A stretch of DNA of 10,878 bases from an uncultured Ruaniaceae bacterium (GCA_938004115.1 CALKWS010000084.1:1-10878); one strand, 5' to 3'. Counted from the first letter of the stretch, positions 1 to 5,969 are shown. Notes: generated by a model from the sequence alone, not told the origin. Made by a program: numbers and translations.

Positions 1-1601
1 TCGACGTCGATCGGGAACGGGTGCCGTTCCCAGGTGCGCCACCACGTCTGCGCCTCCGGGGGCAGGTGGGCCGAGCCGGGATCGTCGATCAGGTCCCGCA
101 GCCGCAGCTTCAGTTCCGCCAGCTCCCCGAGGTCCACGTCGCGTTCCGGGGCATCCGGGTCGGGCCCGTCCGGGCCGGGAGCGTCGGGGCTGAACAGCGC
201 GTCCTCGGTGGACCAGATCAACCGGCGCAGCTGGATCACGTCACGGGTGCGGGCATGCCGCTCCGGACCGGCGTCCTCGCACACGTCAGCGGCGCGCAGG
301 TAACCGTAGTCGATGGCGATCGTGCTCAACCCCGGGTCGATCGTGATGGCGTCGTGGATGTCCAGTTCCGGCTGGATCACCACGGCACCGCGCTCGCGGG
401 CCCAGCCCACCTCATCGCGCTGCAGCTCATCGGGCATGATCGCCGCGGTGGAGCGCATCACGATCTCCATCAGGTCCTTCCCGGCGAACCCGGAGGTGGC
501 CGGCACCCCGTCCGGGGCGGCCACCACCACGTAACACCGGTCCACCTCCTGGTGGGCCAGCACCACCTCGGCCGGGACGTTCTCCCGCATCCCACCGTCC
601 ACGTAGTGCTCACCGGCCAGCTCTACCGGCGGGAACACCCCGGGGATGGAGCAGGAGGCCAGGATCGCCTGCACGAGGTCCACCGGCGGCAGATCGGGGA
701 GAACCCGGTCCTGCCGGTCCCGCAACCGGCCCTGCTCGTCCACGTACCGCAGTTCCCCCGTCTCCAGGGACACCACGGCGATGCGCACCTGGATCCCCGA
801 GGTGCTCACGAGGTCGGCCTGGAACGTGTCCGGGTCCACCAGGTCCTGCATGATCCGGCCCGGGGTGAACGCGGACCGCTCCCGCTCGGCACCCTGCAGG
901 ATGAGATCGAGATCGGTGCTGGAGCGGCCGGCCTCCCACAACGTGGTCAGCGTCTCCAGTGCATGCACCGGTGTCCAGGTACGGGACTGCTCCGGTGGGG
1001 TGCGGTCGGCGACGCGTGGCTCCATCGGCGCGCCGTCGAGGCCGTCCGCGCCCGGGTCCTGGACGCCGTCGCCCCGGTGCGGCGGACGCCGCTCGGGAGG
1101 TTCCTGGGGGCGCTCGGCCGACGGGCGGTCACCGGCGATGCGGGCCACCGCCTCCCGCGGCCGGGCCAGCAGATCCGCCAGGCTCGCGGCCAGTGACGCC
1201 CGGTTCGCCTGCCGCTGTCGCAGCGCCATCACCTTGCGCCAGGTGGGCATGTGGCTGCGCAGGGCGCTGAACCAGGGCAGCTCGGCGAACATGTCCGAGG
1301 AGCGCTGCATACCCACCCAGATCGCCTCGAGGCGGTTCACCGCCTCCGCCTGGCCCGCGGGGTCGGCGTGCTGGGCCACCATCGCGGTCAGGATCGCGCC
1401 CGCCGAGGTGCCGCTGATGATGTCCGGACGGATGCGTTCGCGTTCGTACAGGTACTGCAGGGCGCCGATCTCGAAACTGGCCCGGGCGCCGCCGCCGGCG
1501 ATCACCAGCGCGGTGCGCTCACCCGGTGCGCGGTGCTCGCGCCCGCCGGGGGCCGGCCCGGGATCGATCCAGCGCGCCAGGCGCCGCCGCCACCGGTACA
1601 T
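1..1601 (-). CDS. patatin-like phospholipase (3' end outside window)
   Basis: I translated the minus strand from the ATG at 1601-1599; the frame stays open for 533 codons to the window edge, so the C-terminus is missing. Patatin-type serine hydrolases cleave acyl esters of membrane lipids using a Ser-Asp dyad. The oxyanion-hole glycines are at residues 36-38 (AGGGAR, 35-40), the nucleophile is Ser66 in GTSAG (64-68), and the catalytic Asp is D335 in VDGGMRENVP. About 270 residues separate Ser and Asp, and part of this is an Arg/Pro/Glu/Asp-rich stretch (about 158-210) that looks like a disordered insertion. The N-terminus (MYRWRRRLARW) is basic and aromatic with no signal peptide, so I infer a cytosolic or peripheral membrane location. 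ATG is preferred because AGGA lies 8 nt upstream; an in-frame GTG at 1616-1614 is a possible leaderless start. The gene diverges from the WXG100-fusion gene. The family call is secure; the substrate and any link to secretion are unknown. Confidence 0.93.
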   Translation of the reverse strand, partial: MYRWRRRLARWIDPGPAPGGREHRAPGERTALVIAGGGARASFEIGALQYLYERERIRPDIISGTSAGAILTAMVAQHADPAGQAEAVNRLEAIWVGMQRSSDMFAELPWFSALRSHMPTWRKVMALRQRQANRASLAASLADLLARPREAVARIAGDRPSAERPQEPPERRPPHRGDGVQDPGADGLDGAPMEPRVADRTPPEQSRTWTPVHALETLTTLWEAGRSSTDLDLILQGAERERSAFTPGRIMQDLVDPDTFQADLVSTSGIQVRIAVVSLETGELRYVDEQGRLRDRQDRVLPDLPPVDLVQAILASCSIPGVFPPVELAGEHYVDGGMRENVPAEVVLAHQEVDRCYVVVAAPDGVPATSGFAGKDLMEIVMRSTAAIMPDELQRDEVGWARERGAVVIQPELDIHDAITIDPGLSTIAIDYGYLRAADVCEDAGPERHARTRDVIQLRRLIWSTEDALFSPDAPGPDGPDPDAPERDVDLGELAELKLRLRDLIDDPGSAHLPPEAQTWWRTWERHPFPIDV

Positions 1602-1613
1602 CGCGGAAGTCCT

Positions 1614-1629
1614 CACGGCACCCAGAGTA
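1614..1629 (-). promoter_or_regulatory. possible leaderless promoter of the patatin gene
   Basis: On the minus strand, TACTCT (1629-1624) fits the actinobacterial -10 pattern TANNNT. It is followed after 7 nt by an in-frame GTG at 1616-1614, the spacing expected when transcription begins at the start codon. No convincing -35 is visible. If used, the protein gains five N-terminal residues (V-R-T-S-A). This is a weak call, because the ATG at 1601 has its own AGGA. Confidence 0.3.
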
Positions 1630-1630
1630 C

Positions 1631-1683
1631 GGAATGTTCCGCCCTCCCAGCCCTGGCCGAACGGCCACGGTGAGCACCAGCAT
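1631..1683 (+). promoter_or_regulatory. GGAANNTTCC-type promoter, copy 1
   Basis: The dyad GGAATGTTCC (1631-1640) is followed by CTGG (1653-1656) and a poor -10-like hexamer CAGCAT (1678-1683). Offsets from the dyad start are 22 and 47 nt, the same as in the copies at 3770 and 4144. The predicted transcript start near 1690 leaves about 19 nt before the ATG at 1709, with AAGGAG inside that leader. Only the + orientation keeps the CTRG spacing, so the block belongs to the WXG100-fusion gene. The dyad also lies just upstream of the putative -10 of the divergent patatin gene. Confidence 0.5.
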
Positions 1684-1708
1684 GAGACGTCGAAGCAAGG
1701 AGACCCTG

Positions 1709-2602
1709 ATGACTACCCCCACTCACGGCGCCGACGTCGATGCGCTCCGGGCCACCGCGCAAGCCCTGTGTGACACTGCCGAGGACCTGGTCGCCACCGA
1801 CCTGCGAGTGGCCGGCGCGCTGTCCACGCTGACCTGGAACGGGCCTGACGCGATGCGCGCCCGGCAGGACTGGGACACCCGCTACGGCCCCGCCCTGCTC
1901 TCCACCGCCCGCAGCCTGTCCGAGGCCGGTGAACACTTGCTCGCCGAGGCCGATCAGCAGGAGCAGGCCTCTGCCGCAGACGGCGCCGCCCTACCCCAGG
2001 TGGGTCCCGTGCCCTACACCCCTCCGTCCATCCGGGCGACCCTGGCCGCGGAACTGCGGATGCTGCGCCGGTTCATCGGCGACATCACCCCCGGGCCGGA
2101 GACGATCGGCAAGCTCCGCGGCGCCATCGTCAAGGCCGGAATGGCCCTCAACATCAACACCCTGATGGACGCGCTCCCGGACCCGGTGCGCTCCCTGACC
2201 GTGCCGGGGATCGTCGCAACCCCGATCACCGCGGCCGGGGCCGTCAATGACATGGCGTCGGTGGGCGAGGCATGGCGGGACGGGGACACGGACAAGGCGC
2301 TGCGCAGCGGCGGTTCGTTGCTGGGCACGGCTGTGTCCCGCCGGGCCCCGCTGCACGGCGCCGCGATCAGCGTCGGCTGGGAAGGGACCTACCAGTTCCG
2401 GGACCGCGTGTTCACCGGCAGCAGGTGGGAGGAGAACTTCGTCGAGCGCAACGACGCCATCGCCGACATGATCGGCCCCGGTGCCATCCCGGTGGGCCCG
2501 GCCACCGTCATCGTGGCCGGAGCCGAAACCGGCTGGGAGAAACTCACCGAGATCTACCGCGGTGAGGACGAACCGCCCGGCGAGGGTGCTACCGGGGACT
2601 GA
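1709..2602 (+). CDS. WXG100-domain fusion protein, putative T7SS substrate
   Basis: This 297-residue protein has two parts. Residues 5-95 form a WXG100-like helical hairpin with W43-N-G45 at the turn and the signature WNGPDAMRARQDW, close to WFGPDAQRFRGDW of the small WXG100 protein at 5600; the ends of the two hairpins are also alike (EADQQEQASA and QADDQERASS). Residues 100-297 match no family I recognise: they are Gly/Ala-rich with semi-hydrophobic stretches (about 165-195 and 260-275). A YxxxD sequence (Y283-R-G-E-D287) lies near the C-terminus. There is no signal peptide. WXG100 heads normally mark T7SS cargo or complex partners, so export is likely but inferred; an enzymatic or toxic role for the C-terminal part cannot be claimed. 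The ATG at 1709 has AAGGAG (1697-1702) 6 nt upstream; an in-frame ATG at 1682 lacks a good ribosome site. The next gene starts 159 nt downstream with its own promoter. Confidence 0.85.
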   Translation: MTTPTHGADVDALRATAQALCDTAEDLVATDLRVAGALSTLTWNGPDAMRARQDWDTRYGPALLSTARSLSEAGEHLLAEADQQEQASAADGAALPQVGPVPYTPPSIRATLAAELRMLRRFIGDITPGPETIGKLRGAIVKAGMALNINTLMDALPDPVRSLTVPGIVATPITAAGAVNDMASVGEAWRDGDTDKALRSGGSLLGTAVSRRAPLHGAAISVGWEGTYQFRDRVFTGSRWEENFVERNDAIADMIGPGAIPVGPATVIVAGAETGWEKLTEIYRGEDEPPGEGATGD

Positions 2603-2699
2603 AACGCCACCGGCGTCCTGGTGCTGCTTCGAAGCCCTCGTGCTGCTCAGGCTCGTCATGCGATCGCCGGGGAGGCCTGGCCGCCCGAACCCTTGGTGG

Positions 2700-2729
2700 C
2701 TGACGTCACGGCCACGTTGGCCCTAGGCT
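2700..2729 (+). promoter_or_regulatory. putative sigma-70-type promoter of the FHA-like gene
   Basis: CTGACG (2700-2705) resembles the -35 TTGACA, and TAGGCT (2724-2729) fits the -10 pattern TANNNT, with an 18-nt spacer. The predicted start near 2736 gives a leader of about 26 nt to the TTG at 2762. The -35 overlaps a perfect 8-bp palindrome TGACGTCA (2701-2708). This unit lacks the GGAANNTTCC block of its neighbours, so it may be expressed independently of them. Confidence 0.45.
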
Positions 2730-2761
2730 GTGCCGAAGCGAACGAGGGAAGGGGCCGGGGG

Positions 2762-3601
2762 TTGCTACGAGTCACACTGCGCGGTTCGGGGGTACCCACA
2801 GTCGTCCTGGGCACCGGGGACACCGTCCTGGTGGGCCGGGCGCCGGACGTGGCGATGCCGCAGGCGGACCCCGACGCCCAACTGCAGTTCACCACCCTGG
2901 CCCTGCCCCGGGTCGCGGCGCACGTGTCCCGGGTGGTCGGGGAGGTGACGGTCGGCGCCGAGGTGGTGCGCCTGCGGTGGCGCGGCTCCACCGGCGCGCA
3001 ACTGTCCAGCCTGTTCGACGCCCCCGGCGGGGCCCGCCGGGTCGCGCTGAAACAAGGGATGGCCGCCCTGCTGGACGAGGGGGAGAACCACATCCTCATC
3101 CTGCGCGGCCGGGAGACCCCGGACGGGTCCTACACCGACCTGGTGATCGTGCTCGAGGTGGAGCAGGTCGCCGACACGAGCGAATCGGCCCCGCTGGTCA
3201 GCGAACCGGACGCCGACGGCGCCCCGACCGCCGACGCCCCGCACCTGGAGCGCTGGTCACGGGAGTGGTACGTGGCCCTGGCACTGGCCGAACCGTGGCT
3301 GTCCGGGGATGACGACTACCCCCGGCCACCGTCGAACCGGGAGATCTACGAGCGGATCATGTACTGGCGCGGGCACGCCTGGAACCTGCAACGCGCCCAA
3401 CGGGTGGACGACGCGATCCGGGCGATCGCGATGCTCGCCTTCGGACCCCAGGACGACCCGTTCAGCACCACCCAGGGCCGGGTGCAGAACGTGCGCTTCG
3501 CCGTCGGCCGCCGGGCCGCCGAGGTCGGGCTGGTCACCACCGCGGACCTGGAGGCGGTGGAGGAAGCCCGCAGCCGGGGCGCCGGGCTGAACCCGGTGTG
3601 A
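2762..3601 (+). CDS. FHA-like protein with putative winged-helix C-terminus
   Basis: This 279-residue protein starts at TTG 2762, chosen because AGGGAAGGGG (2745-2754) ends 7 nt upstream and because the putative promoter at 2700-2729 would exclude the upstream GTG at 2621. Residues 1-130 look like a beta-rich FHA-type domain: the Gly-Arg turn G25-R26 is present and S56-R57 sits in the second loop (AHVSRVVGEV), but the usual SRxH histidine is replaced. FHA domains bind phosphothreonine; whether this one still does is unclear. Residues 135-160 are an acidic, Pro/Ala-rich linker. Residues 161-279 are helical and contain PPSNREIYERI (189-199), which resembles the recognition part of a small winged helix-turn-helix. 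I infer a regulator or adaptor, possibly linked to Ser/Thr kinase signalling. It lies between two T7SS-related units. The FHA-like call is fairly firm; DNA binding is inference. Confidence 0.8.
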   Translation: MLRVTLRGSGVPTVVLGTGDTVLVGRAPDVAMPQADPDAQLQFTTLALPRVAAHVSRVVGEVTVGAEVVRLRWRGSTGAQLSSLFDAPGGARRVALKQGMAALLDEGENHILILRGRETPDGSYTDLVIVLEVEQVADTSESAPLVSEPDADGAPTADAPHLERWSREWYVALALAEPWLSGDDDYPRPPSNREIYERIMYWRGHAWNLQRAQRVDDAIRAIAMLAFGPQDDPFSTTQGRVQNVRFAVGRRAAEVGLVTTADLEAVEEARSRGAGLNPV

Positions 3602-3651
3602 CCGGCCCGCACTGATCCGTGCGCGCCACCGGCGCCCGGGCCTCGGGGGTA

Positions 3652-3668
3652 CCGGGGCGCGGCCCCGG
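3652..3668 (+). terminator. possible GC-rich hairpin terminator
   Basis: CCGGGGC (3652-3658) and GCCCCGG (3662-3668) form a perfect 7-bp stem with a 3-nt GCG loop, 50 nt after the stop of the FHA-like gene. There is no T-tract, which is common for actinobacterial hairpins but weakens the call in such GC-rich sequence. Confidence 0.35.
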
Positions 3669-3703
3669 ATCGACGTCCGGCGTGCCGCGAGGGCACGACC
3701 CGA

Positions 3704-3714
3704 GTAGGTCCTAC
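3704..3714. repeat. short dyad GTAGG-T-CCTAC
   Basis: GTAGG (3704-3708) and CCTAC (3710-3714) are perfect inverted arms around a single T, about 30 nt upstream of the first GGAANNTTCC dyad. It could be an operator half or chance; no second copy was seen in the window. Confidence 0.25.
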
Positions 3715-3743
3715 CCGTTGGGCAAAGAACGGCAATTCGTCAA

Positions 3744-3757
3744 CCGGAAACTTCCGG
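3744..3757. promoter_or_regulatory. extra operator-like dyad CCGGAA-AC-TTCCGG
   Basis: Six-base arms CCGGAA and TTCCGG surround AC, the longest version of the GGAANNTTCC dyad in the window. It has no CTRG or -10 at the usual offsets, so it is not itself a promoter copy. It lies 24 nt (start to start) upstream of the promoter-linked dyad at 3770. I infer an auxiliary binding site for the same factor. Confidence 0.5.
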
Positions 3758-3769
3758 CATTAGCGCGGC

Positions 3770-3822
3770 GGAATGTTCCACCCCACGCGGGCTAGCGCGC
3801 CGGGGATCTCCTTCCCTAATGT
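3770..3822 (+). promoter_or_regulatory. GGAANNTTCC-type promoter, copy 2
   Basis: GGAATGTTCC (3770-3779) is followed directly by ACCCC, then CTAG (3792-3795) and TAATGT (3817-3822), a good -10 match. The predicted start near 3829 leaves a leader of about 31 nt before the ATG at 3860. With the CTAGCG hexamer taken as a poor -35, the spacer is 19 nt; a weak -35 with an upstream dyad suggests dependence on an activator. Confidence 0.6.
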
Positions 3823-3859
3823 CACATTCATCGCCGAAACGTGACGAAGGAGAAAAACC

Positions 3860-4138
3860 ATGTCCCACGACCCATCGCAATTCTACGGCCTGGATCCGGA
3901 GTATTCCCGAGAAGCGTCCCGAGGGATGGAGGCCAGCGCCGATGGCCTGCGCTCCATGGTCGGGGACATCTCCTCGATGCTCGGCGAAGTGCTCTGGATA
4001 GGCCCTGCCGCGCAACGCTTCAAGCAGGACTGGGATGGTTCCTTGCGCCCTGAGTTGCAGGCCGCCACCGACTCCCTGACCGACAACGCGCGGGAGTTGT
4101 ACCGCCGGGCCGAAATGCAGGACGAGGTCAGCCGGTAA
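3860..4138 (+). CDS. WXG100 family protein (EsxA/EsxB-like)
   Basis: This 92-residue protein has the family's usual size of about 100. Two helices flank W46-I-G48, within the signature WIGPAAQRFKQDW. The C-terminal helix carries Y81-R-R-A-E85, matching the YxxxD/E export signal known for T7SS substrates, followed by a short tail. WXG100 proteins form helical-hairpin dimers and are exported through the membrane complex powered by EccC/EssC. The ATG at 3860 has AAGGAG (3847-3852) 7 nt upstream. It has its own promoter block and is followed after 147 nt by the next WXG100-headed gene, which has another. It is probably secreted, perhaps as the signal-bearing partner of the WXG100 protein at 5600, which has no YxxxD/E after its WXG turn; that pairing is inference. 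Confidence 0.92.
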   Translation: MSHDPSQFYGLDPEYSREASRGMEASADGLRSMVGDISSMLGEVLWIGPAAQRFKQDWDGSLRPELQAATDSLTDNARELYRRAEMQDEVSR

Positions 4139-4143
4139 GCACC

Positions 4144-4196
4144 GGAAACTTCCACCCCACCGGCGCTGGATACATCCTGAATCCACCTAGTAGCGT
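4144..4196 (+). promoter_or_regulatory. GGAANNTTCC-type promoter, copy 3
   Basis: GGAAACTTCC (4144-4153) is followed by ACCCC, CTGG (4166-4169) and TAGCGT (4191-4196), with offsets of 22 and 47 nt from the dyad start, as in copy 2. The predicted start near 4203 leaves an unusually AT-rich leader of about 83 nt before the ATG at 4286. The dyad begins 6 nt after the stop of the upstream WXG100 gene, so that gene's 3' end abuts this promoter. Confidence 0.6.
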
Positions 4197-4285
4197 CGAT
4201 TCCACAACAACATCAGCCGAGAATAAATCCGGCACAAAGCAATTCATTTCATCGCAGAGAAGTAAACGGAAAGGAGGGAGATTCG

Positions 4286-5482
4286 ATGTCATTCCACGGA
4301 GCCGACGTCAGCGGTCTTGACCGGGTCGCGCAGCGGTGCCAGCAGGGCGCCGACTACGCCAGGAAGATCGCCATCGCCCTGAAACTGGTCGTCGCGGCGT
4401 TGCGGGCGATGTCCTGGACCGGGTTCGCCGAGGCCTATGCCCAGTACCTGGAGCGAGTCGTCATCCCGTGGGTGGAACGAACCGGTGACGCCCTGGAACG
4501 GTTCGCGAACGTGGTCCGGATGGCCTCGGCGCTGCAGAAGTCGGTGAGCGAGGACTCCCCGCAGATCTCCATCCCGGCCACCGCCTACCAACCGCCACCG
4601 CTGCCGGCCAGCACCGCCACCAACCCGCCGGTGCTGCTGCCTCCCCAGACACAGGTGAACACCTCATCGATGCCCACCGGCGCCGAGGGTGCCGGCGCGG
4701 TGGTGATCGTCCCGGTGCCGCTGGGCGGAACCGCCTCCACCGGTGGGGGCGCCGCCAGCGGAGGCGGCGCCAACCTCACCAGCCCCACCGGGCCGAGCGG
4801 GACGGTCTCCACCGGCGGCAGTTCGGCCACCGGCGGGGGAGCCGGCGCGGCGGTACCGCCGTGGCGAGCACCCGCGAGCACCGGGCACGGATCGCTGGGA
4901 CCCGCCACCGGCTCATCGAGCGGACTTGGCGTCCCACCGCCGGCGCCCATCGGCACCTCCTCCGGTGCCGCCTCAGGCGCCACCGGCCCTAACACGGCCG
5001 GGTCATCGATACCGTTCGGCACGGCCGGCGGGGGCGGCGGCTCCCTGGGCGGCGGTTCCGCCGGGGGCGGCGCCGGACCCACCGGGGCCGGTGGCTCAGG
5101 CTCCGGCACCGGCTCCGGCGGCGCAGGGGCGGGTGCGGTGGGCAGCCCCGGCGCAGCAGCCGGGCCGGGCAGCGGTTCCGGCGGCAGCCTGGGGTCGACC
5201 CCGGGTGAAGCCGGCAGACCCAGTCCCATCGCCTCGGGTAACCCCGCGGTCCAGGCCAGCCCGATCAGCGCCAGCGGCGCCGGTGCGCTGGGCACACCCC
5301 AGGCCTCGGCCAACCCGTTGGAGGTCGCCGAGACCCCCGGCGGCGGCGGAGTCAACCCGGCGCTGCTGGCCGCACCGATCGGACTGGCCGGGCTCGGCAC
5401 GGCGGCCCTGGGTGCGCTGAAGGCCAAGGACGCCAAGGCAGTCCTCGACGGACAGGAGGACGACGGCGACATCGACGAGTGA
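4286..5482 (+). CDS. WXG100-headed protein with Gly-rich linker and hydrophobic C-terminus
   Basis: This 398-residue protein has three parts. Residues 1-91 look like a WXG100 helical hairpin with S43-W44-T-G46 at the turn and a long second helix (47-87). Residues 92-355 are low-complexity Gly/Ala/Ser/Thr/Pro with almost no charged residues, expected to be extended and disordered. Residues 359-378 form a 20-residue hydrophobic, glycine-containing segment (starts ALLAAPIGLAG), followed by a Lys-containing stretch and an acidic tail (QEDDGDIDE). There is no signal peptide and no YxxxD/E after the WXG domain. The layout recalls secreted or surface proteins of T7SS loci with a helical head and disordered tail; the hydrophobic end could insert in a membrane or bind a partner. 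The function is unknown. The ATG at 4286 has a strong AAGGAGG (4271-4277) 8 nt upstream. The WXG100 gene at 5600 follows after 117 nt and is probably co-transcribed. Confidence 0.88.
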   Translation: MSFHGADVSGLDRVAQRCQQGADYARKIAIALKLVVAALRAMSWTGFAEAYAQYLERVVIPWVERTGDALERFANVVRMASALQKSVSEDSPQISIPATAYQPPPLPASTATNPPVLLPPQTQVNTSSMPTGAEGAGAVVIVPVPLGGTASTGGGAASGGGANLTSPTGPSGTVSTGGSSATGGGAGAAVPPWRAPASTGHGSLGPATGSSSGLGVPPPAPIGTSSGAASGATGPNTAGSSIPFGTAGGGGGSLGGGSAGGGAGPTGAGGSGSGTGSGGAGAGAVGSPGAAAGPGSGSGGSLGSTPGEAGRPSPIASGNPAVQASPISASGAGALGTPQASANPLEVAETPGGGGVNPALLAAPIGLAGLGTAALGALKAKDAKAVLDGQEDDGDIDE

Positions 5483-5599
5483 CGGATCCCGGGCCGGGTG
5501 CAACCCGCCGACGAGCGAAGCGGCCCACTGACGCCAATGACAACCGACAGCAAGACCGAACACCAAACATCGCAGTAACAACGGAAAGGAAGCAGCATC

Positions 5600-5869
5600 A
5601 TGAGCAGCACTCTCTACGGGATGGATATCGCCGCGGCACGCGACCTGGTTCGCCTGATGTACGCCGACGCGGACAACATCACCCAGATCACCACCCGGCT
5701 CACCCAGCAACTGGAAGCCACCCCCTGGTTCGGTCCGGACGCCCAGCGGTTCCGCGGGGACTGGAACGGCCCGTACGTCCAGGCCCTGCAGAACGTGGTC
5801 GCCGCTCTGCAGGAGAACGCGAACATCCTGAACCAGCAGGCCGATGACCAGGAGCGTGCCTCCAGCTGA
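5600..5869 (+). CDS. WXG100 family protein (second stand-alone copy)
   Basis: This is an 89-residue helical-hairpin protein with W43-F-G45 at the turn and the signature WFGPDAQRFRGDW. It resembles the protein at 3860 but also the N-terminal domain of the 1709 fusion, sharing the GPDA motif and a Gln/Asp-rich end (QADDQERASS). There is no YxxxD/E after the WXG turn, so it may travel as the partner of a signal-bearing WXG100 protein. The ATG at 5600 has AAAGGAA (5585-5591) 8 nt upstream. No GGAANNTTCC block lies in the 117 nt before it, so it probably shares the transcript of the 4286 gene. A strong hairpin follows 21 nt after its stop. The family assignment is firm; the partner is inferred. 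Confidence 0.93.
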   Translation: MSSTLYGMDIAAARDLVRLMYADADNITQITTRLTQQLEATPWFGPDAQRFRGDWNGPYVQALQNVVAALQENANILNQQADDQERASS

Positions 5870-5890
5870 GGCCCGCACTCCAGTCACACC

Positions 5891-5924
5891 GAAGGCCGGA
5901 TCCGCACCTGCGGGTCCGGCCTTC
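5891..5924 (+). terminator. strong hairpin terminator after the WXG100 gene
   Basis: The arms 5891-5905 and 5910-5924 pair over 15 bp (one T-G wobble) around a 4-nt ACCT loop. No T-tract follows, typical of many actinobacterial hairpins. It separates the 4286-5869 transcript from the promoter of the ATPase gene. Confidence 0.75.
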
Positions 5925-5925
5925 A

Positions 5926-5957
5926 CCGTGCCGGGGCGGCACGCGGTGCCGGCACGG
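5926..5957. repeat. nested inverted repeats of CCGTGCC/GGCACGG
   Basis: CGTGCC (5927-5932) pairs with GGCACG (5938-5943) across a 5-nt loop, and CCGTGCC (5926-5932) can instead pair with GGCACGG (5951-5957). A perfect 10-bp palindrome GTGCCGGCAC lies at 5946-5955. The two pairings are mutually exclusive. It lies between the terminator and the ATPase promoter; it may extend the terminator or be an operator, or be chance in GC-rich DNA. Confidence 0.35.
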
Positions 5958-5969
5958 CGGGCAGGAAGC

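Noticed and set aside
1682..1708. In-frame ATG at 1682 as the start of the WXG100-fusion gene
   Set aside because: It has no convincing ribosome site, and it lies upstream of the predicted transcript start near 1690; the ATG at 1709 has AAGGAG at 6 nt.
21..1773. Open frames on the + strand across the patatin gene
   Set aside because: The minus-strand frame carries the complete patatin motifs (GGG, GTSAG, DGG); the + frames give Arg/His-rich, motif-free translations.
2604..2616. Hairpin ACGCC-ACC-GGCGT just after the 1709 gene
   Set aside because: The stem is only 5 bp and has no T-tract; such stems occur often by chance at this GC content.
2701..2708. TGACGTCA palindrome as a regulator site
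   Set aside because: It is a single 8-bp palindrome with no second copy seen upstream of the other genes; it overlaps the putative -35 and could be chance.
4132..4145. Hairpin CCGGT-AAGC-ACCGG over the stop codon of the 3860 gene
   Set aside because: The stem is a 5-bp stem that overlaps the GGAANNTTCC dyad. It is too short to call a terminator, and the dyad explains the conserved bases better.
4740..5340. Repeated Gly-rich coding blocks as possible tandem DNA repeats
   Set aside because: The stretch is low-complexity glycine/alanine/serine coding with no constant repeat unit or period that I could follow, so I treat it as a disordered linker and not as a tandem array.
4585..5610. Long open frame on the minus strand (341 codons, Pro/Ala/Glu-rich)
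   Set aside because: It is antisense to the Gly-rich linker of the 4286 gene; its proline-rich translation mirrors glycine codons, and the + strand frame has a strong ribosome site and a WXG100 head.
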